Origin: Methylobacterium sp. Leaf465
Lineage (GTDB): Bacteria; Pseudomonadota; Alphaproteobacteria; Rhizobiales; Beijerinckiaceae
DNA: 64,000 nucleotides
Direction: 5' to 3'
Assembly (NCBI RefSeq): GCF_001424705.1
Contig: NZ_LMRA01000005.1
Location: forward strand, 22,955-86,954
The notes below the pieces were generated by a model that saw only the letters and a list, made by a program, of their open reading frames with translations, was not told where the DNA came from and did no database searches. Positions 35,561 through 46,074 of this stretch are shown here, piece by piece; within the stretch, counting starts at the first letter, position 1, and each line of letters starts with the position of its first letter. The position numbers and the translations under genes were made by a program.

Positions 35561-36544
35561 ATGACCGAACTCACCCGCCGTCATCTCGCCGCGACCCTGG
35601 TCGCCGGCCTCGCCCTTCCGAGAGCCGCACGGGCGGGCATACCGACGCAAGCCCCGCCCCCGAGCCCGCCCGCCGGCCTGCGGCGGATCCGCCTCGGTGC
35701 CTTCACCGTCACCGCCCTGTGCGACGCCGACGCGGTCATCGACGGCCCCTGGCCGATCGTGGGCGAGGACCGTCCGAAGGCGGAGGTCGAGGCCCTGATG
35801 CGGGAGAATCGGCTTCCGCCGGACCGCTTCGAGCCCGGCTTCACGCCGATCCTGGTCCAGACCGGCCGCGAGACCGTCCTGTTCGACACCGGGAACGGGG
35901 CGGTGGGCTTCATCCCGCGCCCGGCCGGCGGGCAGCTGGCGCAGCGGGTGCGGCAGGCCGGCCTGTCGCCGGACGCGATCGACCTCGTGGTCCTGACGCA
36001 TTGCCACACCGACCATATCGGCGGACTCTTGGAGGATGGGCGCCCGCTCTTCCCCAGGGCCAGCTACGTCATGGGCGACCGGGAATTCGCCTTCTGGAGG
36101 GACGACGATCGCCTGGCAGGCCCGCCGGACGGCAACGCGTACAAGTCGGCCCGCGTCTTCCGCAGCCACCTGCTTCCCCTCGCCGAGCACATCCGCTTCG
36201 TGTCGCCGGGCCAGACGGTGGTGCCGGGCATCGACGCCGTGGCGGCCTTCGGCCACACGCCGGGCCACCTCGCCTTCAACGTGGAAAGCGAGGGCCAGCG
36301 CCTGCTGGTCTGGGGCGACTGCGCCCATCACGAGGTTGCCTCGCTGGCCCGGCCCGACTGGCACGCCCTGTTCGACATGGACAAGGCGGCCGGCGCCGCG
36401 ACCCGACGGACGATCTACGACATGGCCGCCACCGACCGCGTCCTCGTCGCCGGCTACCACACCGCCTTCCCGTCGCTCGGATACGTCGTCCGCGACGGGC
36501 TCGGGTACCGCTGGATCCCGATGGCGGACCGGAGCGAGCGCTGA
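35561..36544 (+). CDS. Exported MBL-fold metallo-hydrolase
   Basis: A 327-residue metallo-beta-lactamase-fold hydrolase. The zinc motif THCHTDHIGG is near residue 150, with later ligands in FGHTPGHL and WGDCAHH. The N terminus LTRRHLAATLVAGLALPRAARA looks like a Tat-type signal (twin Arg), so it may be exported folded with metal. Relatives include lactonases and glyoxalase II-like enzymes; no specific substrate is evident. Divergently linked to the AraC-type regulator. Confidence 0.88.
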   Translation: MTELTRRHLAATLVAGLALPRAARAGIPTQAPPPSPPAGLRRIRLGAFTVTALCDADAVIDGPWPIVGEDRPKAEVEALMRENRLPPDRFEPGFTPILVQTGRETVLFDTGNGAVGFIPRPAGGQLAQRVRQAGLSPDAIDLVVLTHCHTDHIGGLLEDGRPLFPRASYVMGDREFAFWRDDDRLAGPPDGNAYKSARVFRSHLLPLAEHIRFVSPGQTVVPGIDAVAAFGHTPGHLAFNVESEGQRLLVWGDCAHHEVASLARPDWHALFDMDKAAGAATRRTIYDMAATDRVLVAGYHTAFPSLGYVVRDGLGYRWIPMADRSER

Positions 36545-36551
36545 CGCGCCT

Positions 36552-37934
36552 CTACTCCGCCGCCGCCATCGTCCGCTCCGGCAGCCCCTCCAGGGCCGCC
36601 GGCTTCGGGCCGCCGGTCGCCCAGTCCAAGAGCTCCGCCGTGTGGACGATCGGGATCGCCGTGCCCTTCCCGATCTGGGTGGCGCAGCCGATATTGCCGG
36701 TGGCGATGACGTCGGGGCGCATCCGCTCGATGTTGGCGACCTTGCGGTCCCGCAGGCGGTTGGCGATCTCGGGCTGGAGGATGTTGTAGGTGCCGGCCGA
36801 GCCGCAGCAGATGTGGCCCTCGGGCACGTCCTTCACGGTGAAGCCCGCCGTCTTCAGGAGGTTCTTCGGCTCGGTGCGGATGCCCTGGCCGTGCTGCATC
36901 GAGCAGGCCGAGTGGTAGGCGACCACGAGGTCGGTCTCGACGATCGGCGGCATCAACCCGATGGTGGCCATGTACTCGGTGACGTCCTTGGCGATGGCGG
37001 ACACGCGCTTCGCCTTCTCCGCGTAGGCCGGGTCCTCGCGGAACATGAAGCCGTAATCCTTGATCGTCGTGCCGCAGCCGGAGGCGGTGACGAGAATCGC
37101 GTCGAGCCCGGCGCCGTCCATTTCGGCGATCCAGGCGTCGATGGTGCGCTGAGCCTGGGCATGCGACGAATCCGCCTTGCCCATGTGGTGGGTCAGGGCG
37201 CCGCAGCAGCCCTCCCCCGCGGCCTGCACCACCTCGACCCCGTGACGGGTCAGGAGCCGGATCGCCGCCTCGTTGAAATCGGGACGCAGCACGCTCTGAG
37301 CGCACCCGCGCAGCAAAGCCACGCGACCTCGACGCGACGGCGCGGTATACCCATGCAACGCCGCGCTCGCCTCCAGGGCCCGCGTCTCGGCCGGGAAGGT
37401 GCCGGGCCGGTCAGTGGGATTGCGGTTCGGCAGATGGGCCGGGGCGAGGTCGAGCATCGCCGCGAGGCGGTTGCCGACCCGCGGCAGGCGCGCCACCAGG
37501 GGCCGGAAGGGAGCACCGATCTTCGCCCCCAGCAGCGCCAGGCGGAAGCGGTTCGGGTAGGGCAGCACGAAGGCCAGCACGCTGCGGAGCAGCCGGTCGC
37601 TCAACGGACGCCGATAGGTTTCCTCGATATAGGTCCGCGCATGGTCGACGAGGTGCATGTAATGCACGCCCGAGGGGCAGGTCGTCATGCAGGACAGGCA
37701 GGACAGGCAGCGGTCGACATGCTTGACGACTTCCGGCACCGCCGGTTTTCCGCCTTCCAGCATGTCCTTGATCAGGTAGATCCGCCCGCGCGGGGAATCG
37801 AGTTCATCGCCGAGCAGGAGATAGGTCGGGCAGGTCGCGGTGCAGAACCCGCAATGCACGCAGGTCCGGAGGATCTTCTCGGACGCCGCCATGGCCGGAT
37901 CGGCGAGCTGCGTCAGGCTGAAATTGGTCTGCAC
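36552..37934 (-). CDS. glcF: Glycolate oxidase iron-sulfur subunit GlcF
   Basis: A 460-residue iron-sulfur subunit of glycolate oxidase, which turns glycolate into glyoxylate. Two 4Fe-4S motifs are at the N terminus: CVHCGFCTATCP and CLSCLSCMTTCP. Two CCG-domain motifs are farther on (GEGCCGALTHH and ICCGSAGTYN). The start is a GTG at 37934, giving the normal MQTNFS-type opening. It lies downstream of glcE with a 163-base gap. It is nearly abutting the 3' end of the convergent metallo-hydrolase. Confidence 0.95.
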   Translation of the reverse strand: MQTNFSLTQLADPAMAASEKILRTCVHCGFCTATCPTYLLLGDELDSPRGRIYLIKDMLEGGKPAVPEVVKHVDRCLSCLSCMTTCPSGVHYMHLVDHARTYIEETYRRPLSDRLLRSVLAFVLPYPNRFRLALLGAKIGAPFRPLVARLPRVGNRLAAMLDLAPAHLPNRNPTDRPGTFPAETRALEASAALHGYTAPSRRGRVALLRGCAQSVLRPDFNEAAIRLLTRHGVEVVQAAGEGCCGALTHHMGKADSSHAQAQRTIDAWIAEMDGAGLDAILVTASGCGTTIKDYGFMFREDPAYAEKAKRVSAIAKDVTEYMATIGLMPPIVETDLVVAYHSACSMQHGQGIRTEPKNLLKTAGFTVKDVPEGHICCGSAGTYNILQPEIANRLRDRKVANIERMRPDVIATGNIGCATQIGKGTAIPIVHTAELLDWATGGPKPAALEGLPERTMAAAE

Positions 37935-38097
37935 GGTGCGTCCTCGGGTCCACCCTCGTGCCGTCCATCGGGTCCGGCCCGCGTCGGCATCGTCGTTCTT
38001 GGTCCCTGCTGTTTAGAGGGTCTCGCGCCAGTTGCCGAGCCTTGGAATCGCTCCGAAGAGCGCGATCGACGCGACCTCGTCCCGCACCGCCCCTCGC

Positions 38098-39285
38098 TCA
38101 CAGACCGGCGTACATCCGCCCCGGATTGAACAGGCCATGGGGATCATGCGCCGCCTTGATGCCCGCGGTGATCCGCATGAGGGGCTCGGCCAATGGCTCG
38201 AAGACCGGCACGGCCGCCCGGACGGCATCGGGTGCCCGCACCAGGGTCGCATGCCCACCCTGTGCGCGCACGGCCGCCCGGACGACCTCGGCGCCGGCAT
38301 CGCCCCCGGCATCCGTGGCGAGCCAGACCAGCCCACCGCCCCAGTCGTAGAACCAGCGGGCGTCGCGCTGGGCGCCGATCGCGGCGGTGACGGCGGGGCC
38401 GCGGGTCGGCGCAGTGGAGATGCGCCAGACCGCGGCACTCCGCGGCTCGGCGAAGCTCGCAGCGTCGCGGATGCGGGCCCAAAGCGCTGTCCCCGCCTCG
38501 CCCTCGACGATCTCGGGCTGGCCGAAGCGCTTGAGCAGGCGACGCAATTCGCCGAGACGATAATCGATCGACTCCGAGAAACCCTCGATCCGCATCAGCG
38601 TCCGCGCCGCCCCGCCTTCGATCCCGGCCGGCAGGTGAGCGGCTCCGGTCAGCTCGAAGGGCGAGCCGAGGGCCGCGCTCAAGGCCGCGATGGCGCGGGC
38701 ATCGTCGAGGTCCGGGAACGCGAGTGTGGCGACCCGTTCCTGAACGGGGAGCACCTTGAACGTCACTTCCGTCAGCAGACCCAGGGTGCCCCAGGAGCCG
38801 GCCATCAGCTTCACCAGGTCGAGCCCGGTGACGTTCTTCATCACCCGCCCGCCCGACTTGATCGCCTGGCCCCGTCCGTTGATGAAGCGCACGCCGATCA
38901 GGCTGTCGCGGGCGGCGCCCGCGTTGATCCGGCGTGGTCCGGAATTGTTGGCCGCCGCGACGGCGCCGAAGGTCGGTTCGCCGGTCGTGCCCATCAGGGA
39001 GCGGTGGTCCATGGGCTCGAAGGGCAGCATCTGACCGCGCGCCGCGAGGAGGGCCTGAACCTCGGCCAGGGGCGTCCCGGCCCGGGCGGCGACGACCATC
39101 TCGGCGGGCTCATAGAGCGTGATGCCGGTCAGAGCCACGCTGGAGAGCGTCGCTTCGTCCTGGGCCGGTCGGCCGATCCCGGCCTTGGTCGCTCCGCCAA
39201 CGAGGCGAAGCCGCTCCGGGCTCCCGACCGCCCCGCGGACGATCTCGGCCGCGGCGCCCTCGTCGTGAGGCTCATATGTACGCAT
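38098..39285 (-). CDS. glcE: Glycolate oxidase FAD-binding subunit GlcE
   Basis: A 395-residue FAD-binding-4 family protein, GlcE subunit. It opens with VGGATKAGIGRP, has the FAD-binding GTTGEPTFGAVAAANNSGPRR near residue 90 and GRVMKNVTGLDLVKLMAGSWGTLGLLTEV near residue 140. The C terminus DPHGLFNPGRMYAGL is typical. GlcD, the catalytic subunit usually next to it, is not in this window. Start ATG at 39285. Confidence 0.94.
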   Translation of the reverse strand: MRTYEPHDEGAAAEIVRGAVGSPERLRLVGGATKAGIGRPAQDEATLSSVALTGITLYEPAEMVVAARAGTPLAEVQALLAARGQMLPFEPMDHRSLMGTTGEPTFGAVAAANNSGPRRINAGAARDSLIGVRFINGRGQAIKSGGRVMKNVTGLDLVKLMAGSWGTLGLLTEVTFKVLPVQERVATLAFPDLDDARAIAALSAALGSPFELTGAAHLPAGIEGGAARTLMRIEGFSESIDYRLGELRRLLKRFGQPEIVEGEAGTALWARIRDAASFAEPRSAAVWRISTAPTRGPAVTAAIGAQRDARWFYDWGGGLVWLATDAGGDAGAEVVRAAVRAQGGHATLVRAPDAVRAAVPVFEPLAEPLMRITAGIKAAHDPHGLFNPGRMYAGL

Positions 39286-39386
39286 CGAATCCCACCCGAT
39301 CCGGGGCACTCTGCGGCACCCTCGATCCTGTTCCTGTGGAGCCACCTTAGAGGAGGTTCACGCCGATGGCATCCGGTCAGGAACGG

Positions 39387-40856
39387 CTATTCGGCCGGTG
39401 CGGTCTCGGGTGGTGAACGGGTCAACCGCGCCGCCACGTGACCGCGCAGGCCGGCGATGTCGAAGAGCCAGACGAGCGCACCGTAGATCGCCATGCCGAG
39501 AGGCACGGAAAGCAGCAGCGCCCGTGTCGGCTCGATATGGCGCAGGGGTAACAGGCAGAGTGCCATGGCGAGGGAGGCGATGCTGGCAGCCAGGATCTCC
39601 CACCAGGGCAGGTGCAGGCGCTGGGGTCCCGTGAGCGCACGCCAGGCCAGGATGAGGGTGGCGGCCCCGAGGCCGGCGGTCTGCGCGATCGCGACGCCCT
39701 CGGGACCGTACCGGGACGGCAGGAGCCACAGCCCGAGCCCGTTGAGGGCGAGCCCAACCAGAGCGGCGGCGATGACCGGGCGCGTGCGCCGACGAATCTG
39801 GAAGATCGGATTGAGGGCGAAGTTGGTCATCGCGAGGCAGAAGAAGCCCGGAACCATCAGCCCCGCATAAGCAGCGAAGGGGCCGCGGTAGGCCTCCGGT
39901 ACCACCAGCGCCTCGAGGGCCGGGAGCACGGCCCAGAACCCGACCGCGCAGGGCAGAAGCAGCGCAACCACCACGCCGATATTGAGCCCGACCTGGCGCT
40001 CGGCCGCGGCACGCCCCTGTTCCTCCTCGACCCGGACCGCGAGCTGGAAGAGCAGCAGATCGAGGGCGGTCCCGAGGGTGCCGATGCTCCGGGTGGTGAC
40101 ATCGGCGGCGAGGGCGAAGTAGCCCGCCTCGGCGAGGCCCGCATGGGACGCGATGCTGCCCCGATTGAGGAACGGCAGCAGCTGGTAGATCGCGTTGGCG
40201 GCGATGAGGGGAAGGCCGTAGGCGACGAAGAGCCGCCAAGCTTCCCGCAGCTTCAGCCGTACGCGTGGAACGATCGGATCGCGTAGCGGTCGATACAGCA
40301 GCAGGATCGCGAAGGCTTGGCTGATCCCGGCCGCCGTCAGAACCCAGACAGGTTGGGGGAAGAACCAGGCGGCACCCGCCATCAGCACGAAGGCGAGGCC
40401 GTTCTTCACCGCGACGAGATTGAAGTACAGCCGGCCGTCGAAGCGCGCCCGGGCGAGCGCTGCGTGATAATCGAACACGCCGATGCCCAATGCGGCGACC
40501 GCGGCGCCCGCTGTGATCGCCAGGCGGCTTCCCGCGTTGGGCTCGAGCGTGAAACCCAGTCCCGCGCAGATCAAGGCCGCCACGAAGAGACTGAGCGTGA
40601 GGGCCATGTAGGCCCGGTCCAAACCCTGCCGGATCCAGGGCTCGTCGATGCGGACCCGGGCTGAATAGAATCGTGTCGCGGACAGACGCAGCCACTCGAA
40701 CAGGACGGTGTTGGCCACGATCGCACCGGCGGTCGCCAGAGCGAACAGACCGAACTCCGCTGGTCCCAGCAGCTTGGCGATGAGGAGGCCGAGGACGAAG
40801 TTCAGGCCGGCATTGAGGACGAAGGCAGCGATCACGGCCATGGCGCGACGGGTCAT
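39387..40856 (-). CDS. Wzx-like polysaccharide flippase (MOP superfamily)
   Basis: A 489-residue polytopic membrane protein with about twelve to fourteen helices of the polysaccharide exporter/lipid-flippase type (first helix AFVLNAGLNFVLGLLIAKLLGPAEFGLFALA region). It would flip lipid-linked saccharide units to the periplasm. It is isolated from the polysaccharide genes at 59-64 kb. The ATG at 40856 matches the family; an in-frame ATG at 40922 would add 22 residues with no helix. Confidence 0.88.
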   Translation of the reverse strand: MTRRAMAVIAAFVLNAGLNFVLGLLIAKLLGPAEFGLFALATAGAIVANTVLFEWLRLSATRFYSARVRIDEPWIRQGLDRAYMALTLSLFVAALICAGLGFTLEPNAGSRLAITAGAAVAALGIGVFDYHAALARARFDGRLYFNLVAVKNGLAFVLMAGAAWFFPQPVWVLTAAGISQAFAILLLYRPLRDPIVPRVRLKLREAWRLFVAYGLPLIAANAIYQLLPFLNRGSIASHAGLAEAGYFALAADVTTRSIGTLGTALDLLLFQLAVRVEEEQGRAAAERQVGLNIGVVVALLLPCAVGFWAVLPALEALVVPEAYRGPFAAYAGLMVPGFFCLAMTNFALNPIFQIRRRTRPVIAAALVGLALNGLGLWLLPSRYGPEGVAIAQTAGLGAATLILAWRALTGPQRLHLPWWEILAASIASLAMALCLLPLRHIEPTRALLLSVPLGMAIYGALVWLFDIAGLRGHVAARLTRSPPETAPAE

Positions 40857-40929
40857 CCTCGGAGGCCGGCTGGACGGGGCATCGCCGCGCACAGCTCTAG
40901 CGCAGGAGGCCTGACAGTCCATTAACCGG

Positions 40930-41940
40930 TTACAACCAACCCCGGATGCGGAAGAAAACGATCGGAATGATGGCGCTTACGAGGATGAGCGCGAGGCCGT
41001 AGGGATAGCCGTAGGCCCATTCGAGTTCGGGCATGTGCTTGAAGTTCATTCCGTACATCGAAGCGATCAGGGTCGGCGGAATGCCGACCACCGATGCCAC
41101 AGTGAGCACCCGGAAGGTGTTGTTCTGCTCGATGCTGATCAAGCCGAGGGTCGCGTCGAGAAGGAACTGAACGTTCTCGGAGAGCCGGATCTCGAACTCG
41201 TCGAGGGAGGCAATGTCGCGCCGCACGGCCTCGAAGCGCGGCACCTGTTCCTCGCCGAGGATATGCTCGCACTCGTTGGCCACGAAGGGCACGATCCGCT
41301 CCAGGCCGAGGAGGCTCGACCGGATCTTGCCGAGGGTCTTCCCGCGGCGTCCGATGCCGCGCAGGATTCGGCGCAGCGCCAGGTCGCGCCGGCGCGGCGT
41401 GTGGTTGCGCAGCTTGGTGTCCCCGGCAGGCGCACCGCTGCGGACGTCGAAATCGAAGATCCGCGTGGACAACTCGTCGAGGTCGGCGCCCATGTCCTCG
41501 AGGGAATCGGCGAGGCTGTCGACGAGCTCTTCTATCAGGAGAAGGAAGATCTCGGTGGAGGTGGTGCCCGGCCCATCACCGGTGTCGATGCGCTTCTTGA
41601 CCTCCGCGAAAGCCCGCAATTCGTGGAAGCGCACGGTGACGAGGCGGTCCCGGGTCAGCACGAAGCCCAAGGGCTTCAACTGCGTATCGAGCTTGTCGAA
41701 GGTGACCATCGGGGTTGAGAGTGAGAACCCGGTCTTCAAACGCCTCAGGCGGCTCGAATTCTCCACTTCGCTAAGGGCCTTGCGCGAAGGGACCCGGATG
41801 CCGGTGCAGGCCTCGACCTGCTCGGCCTCCTCGGCGCTCGGATCATTGAGATCGATCCATACGACCTCCGACGGATAGGCTGTCGCGGGCGCCTGTGCCT
41901 CGGGCTCGACCGCGCCCTGCGGACCATGAAGCTTGATCAT
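40930..41940 (-). CDS. CorA-family magnesium/cobalt transporter
   Basis: A 336-residue CorA-type divalent cation channel. A long soluble N-terminal funnel domain with charged helices ends in two C-terminal membrane helices; the selectivity motif YGMNFKHMPEL sits between them. Length and layout are standard. It is probably a Mg2+ uptake channel, though family members also carry Co2+ or Ni2+. Start ATG at 41940. Confidence 0.93.
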   Translation of the reverse strand: MIKLHGPQGAVEPEAQAPATAYPSEVVWIDLNDPSAEEAEQVEACTGIRVPSRKALSEVENSSRLRRLKTGFSLSTPMVTFDKLDTQLKPLGFVLTRDRLVTVRFHELRAFAEVKKRIDTGDGPGTTSTEIFLLLIEELVDSLADSLEDMGADLDELSTRIFDFDVRSGAPAGDTKLRNHTPRRRDLALRRILRGIGRRGKTLGKIRSSLLGLERIVPFVANECEHILGEEQVPRFEAVRRDIASLDEFEIRLSENVQFLLDATLGLISIEQNNTFRVLTVASVVGIPPTLIASMYGMNFKHMPELEWAYGYPYGLALILVSAIIPIVFFRIRGWL

Positions 41941-42018
41941 CCGCGAAGGACTTTCCGGCGGCTTGTGGGATCGGGGGATGATCCTGTCGCCGGATCGTCG
42001 TCGGAGCCTGCGACAGTC

Positions 42019-42047
42019 TTGACTCGAACGGCTTCCGCGCCTAACTC
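42019..42047 (+). promoter_or_regulatory. Probable groESL promoter
   Basis: TTGACT at 42019-42024, a 17-base spacer and TAACTC at 42042-42047, placed about ten bases before the CIRCE operator. The -10 is poor, so this is only a candidate. Confidence 0.4.
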
Positions 42048-42057
42048 GACGCCATCG

Positions 42058-42084
42058 TTAGCACTCACCCAAGGCGAGTGCTAA
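42058..42084 (+). promoter_or_regulatory. CIRCE operator (HrcA site)
   Basis: TTAGCACTC, a nine-base spacer, then GAGTGCTAA: a perfect match to the CIRCE consensus. It lies 69 bases upstream of the groES start, so HrcA repression released by heat is expected. Confidence 0.97.
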
Positions 42085-42153
42085 CGGCCTGGGTTGAGCG
42101 CGCTGCCGCGCCGCATCAACGCCATCCACGAATTTGAAGCAAGAGGGCAGCTC

Positions 42154-42441
42154 ATGAAGTTCCGTCCGCTGCACGACCGTGTCGTCGTCCGCCGCATCGA
42201 AGGCGAAGAGAAGACCAAGGGCGGCATCATCATCCCGGATACCGCCAAGGAGAAGCCGCAAGAGGGCGAGATCGTCGCCGTCGGTCCCGGCGCCCGCGAT
42301 GAGGCCGGCCGGGTGAACCCGCTCGACGTCAAGGCCGGCGACCGCGTCCTGTTCGGCAAGTGGTCCGGCACCGAGGTCAAGATAGACGGTCAGGACCTCC
42401 TGATCATGAAGGAATCCGACATCATGGGCGTCGTCGCCTAA
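42154..42441 (+). CDS. groES: Co-chaperonin GroES
   Basis: A 95-residue Gro[23 protein letters not shown], the mobile-loop region [16 protein letters not shown] and the closing ESDIMGVVA are all standard. It caps the GroEL ring. The ATG at 42154 fits the family start. It is first in the groESL operon, 85 bases ahead of groEL. Confidence 0.98.
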   Translation: MKFRPLHDRVVVRRIEGEEKTKGGIIIPDTAKEKPQEGEIVAVGPGARDEAGRVNPLDVKAGDRVLFGKWSGTEVKIDGQDLLIMKESDIMGVVA

Positions 42442-42514
42442 GTCGGGTTTCGGTTCTCCTCCCGTTCACGAGCCCTTCGAGGGTGCCATCCGGCGCCTCG
42501 GGGCCCATCACTGA

Positions 42515-44170
<1,656 letters not shown>

Positions 44171-44197
44171 GGCGTCCGAACTGCACCTTATTAGAAT

Positions 44198-44227
44198 GGG
44201 GGTCGCCGCGAGGCGGCCCCTTTTTTT
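44198..44227 (+). terminator. Intrinsic terminator of groESL
   Basis: GGGGTCGCC pairs with GGCGGCCCC (one G-U pair) around a four-base loop, followed by seven T residues, about 28 bases after the groEL stop. Confidence 0.93.
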
Positions 44228-44815
44228 ATCCGCGGCACAGCCATCGGCGGCCTAATGGTCGGGACAGCAGCAGGCGCGTCAGGCGGGTTTTTCTTTTCCC
44301 GTACCGCCTTCGCCGTAGCTGTATGCGGTTCTCCCCCCAAAGTCGTTTCCCGTCGCTGTCGGTTGGGGCGGCGAGCCGCGGACCGGGGGGTCCAGGCGAA
44401 CCGGACACGCGAAACATGCGAGCGACGCAGATCGATGCGTCGCGCGTCGGCGTCCGGAAGGCATCCCCTGGCGGACACGGCAACACGCGATTGTCAGGGC
44501 TGAGCAATGTCTGCAGAGCCGAGTGGAGAGAGTCTCCGATCCCGCTATCGTCAGGCTCACGCGCGTACCACCCGCGATCTTCGCCGCACATGTCGGGGCG
44601 GCCGACGGCGCGCGCAGAAATCCAGCCCCGCTTCGGCGGAAACCGGGTCGACAGAGAGGGGTGTCAGTGAGGGGAAGCCGACCGGGACCTAAGGAATCTC
44701 CGAAGCGGGAACGGTCAGGCTTGCTGCTGGGATCGCGCGGAAACGATGCGCTGCCGATCGGGGGGGGTGGCCCCAGTCCCTTGAAACCGGAGTCAAACAG
44801 GCCTTTGGCGCGGAC
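44228..44815. other. Gene-free region after groEL
   Basis: About 588 bases between the groESL terminator and the end of the convergent 2OG-oxygenase gene. Several short open frames exist but none has family-like sequence or a good ribosome site. I see no RNA gene or repeat. Confidence 0.4.
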
Positions 44816-45448
44816 CTACCGTCCGAAGATGCCCTTCAGGAATTGGGCGGTGCGGTTGCGCTTCTTCTTGCGCTCGAGTTCGTTGGCGTCTTTGACCCAT
44901 GCCACCTGCACGACGCGGCGCTCGCCCTCGAAGGGCTCGTGGCCGTGCCAGGAATTGTCGGCGCGCAGGAAGGCGAACATCGTGCCCATGGTGGGCGGCA
45001 CCTCGACCGCGAAGGGTTCGTAGTTCTTGCCGTCGTAGAGCACCCGCAGGCGGCCGGCGGCCGGAGCGTCCCAGGCATCGTTCATGTAGATCAGCATCGT
45101 CATCACTTTCGACGGGCCGTCGGTGTGGATCGAGCCGTATTTCAGCTGGCTGCGCTTCATGATGGTGGTGAGGCGCGGGCAAGAGACCAGGTCGATGCCG
45201 AACTTCTCGCCCATGATGCGGGAGAACGCATCGCTCTCAAGCTCGTCGATCAGCGCCTTGAAGCGACCCTTGAGGGCGACTTCGTCGACCGTGAGATATC
45301 CGGGCTTGGCGATCGCGGGGAAATCCTGGCGGATCTCGTCGACGGCCTCGGGCTTGAGCACGTCATTGCCGAGAAAGAAACTGTAGGGCTCGCGCGAGAC
45401 AGGGGCGGCCCGCACGGCATCAAGGTTGAGGATCGACAATCCCGTCAT
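44816..45448 (-). CDS. 2-oxoglutarate/Fe(II)-dependent oxygenase (prolyl-4-hydroxylase-like)
   Basis: A 210-residue protein with the Fe(II)/2OG jelly-roll motifs: HTD in KYGSIHTDGPSKV near residue 123, the distal His in DNSWHGHEP near residue 175 and the 2OG-binding Arg in GERRVVQV. Relatives hydroxylate small molecules or protein side chains; the substrate is unknown. The C-terminal tail is strongly basic (ERKKKRNR). The ATG at 45448 is used. It is isolated, with about 180 bases to the divergent secreted-protein gene. Confidence 0.85.
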   Translation of the reverse strand: MTGLSILNLDAVRAAPVSREPYSFFLGNDVLKPEAVDEIRQDFPAIAKPGYLTVDEVALKGRFKALIDELESDAFSRIMGEKFGIDLVSCPRLTTIMKRSQLKYGSIHTDGPSKVMTMLIYMNDAWDAPAAGRLRVLYDGKNYEPFAVEVPPTMGTMFAFLRADNSWHGHEPFEGERRVVQVAWVKDANELERKKKRNRTAQFLKGIFGR

Positions 45449-45628
45449 GGCTTCGACGTTCGTCCGTTCGGGCGCACCAGGCCCGGTTTGAGCGGGTGCA
45501 CGCTGGGTTGGAGCGCCGCTGCGAGGGCGCAATCCCGGTGGATAGAGCGCCTGATTGCGGCAAGCGGACGGCAAGCCCTTTCCGCGCAACATGGAAACTG
45601 CCATGCTTGACCGTATCGAAACTGAAAA

Positions 45629-45937
45629 GTGGCGCCGAGTATCGTGACGAGACGCCTCGCACTCGCCTTCTGCGTCGCCCTGGCGACGCCGGCCAGTGCC
45701 CAGAGCCCCCTCTCGACGACCCAGCGCATGATCTGTGCCGACGCAATGGCTCTGGTGAAGACCCGAGGTTCCGTCGCGATCAGTTCCGGCGGAGCGCCCG
45801 AGCGCTTCGTACGGGACCGTAGCCAATGTAATCTCACCGAAATCGCCGAACTCCGCTTCGTGCCCACTCGGGACAACCCGGAATGCCCGATCGGCTATCG
45901 CTGCCGCGAGCCGGAATTCGGCGACTGGGACTGGTGA
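45629..45937 (+). CDS. Small secreted Cys-containing hypothetical protein
   Basis: A 102-residue protein with a clear signal peptide (LALAFCVALATPASAQ) and a short mature part with four Cys residues (MICADAM, SQCNLTE, NPECPIGYRC), likely two disulfides. It ends EFGDWDW. No family recognised. The start is a GTG at 45629, or a second GTG at 45644 that gives a more usual signal peptide. Confidence 0.65.
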   Translation: MAPSIVTRRLALAFCVALATPASAQSPLSTTQRMICADAMALVKTRGSVAISSGGAPERFVRDRSQCNLTEIAELRFVPTRDNPECPIGYRCREPEFGDWDW

Positions 45938-46074
45938 GACGGACCGGCGGTACGAGGATAGTCCGCCGCAGCGGTGCGCCACGATCTCGCCACGACCCGC
46001 CTGCAATGCCGATGCATGGGCAGTCCCCCCGGGGCACGGCGCCGGACGATGACAAGAACTGAGGGGAGACGCGC

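Noticed and set aside
44323..44670. 115-codon frame in the gap after groEL
   Set aside because: Low-complexity composition, no start signal and competing frames on both strands.
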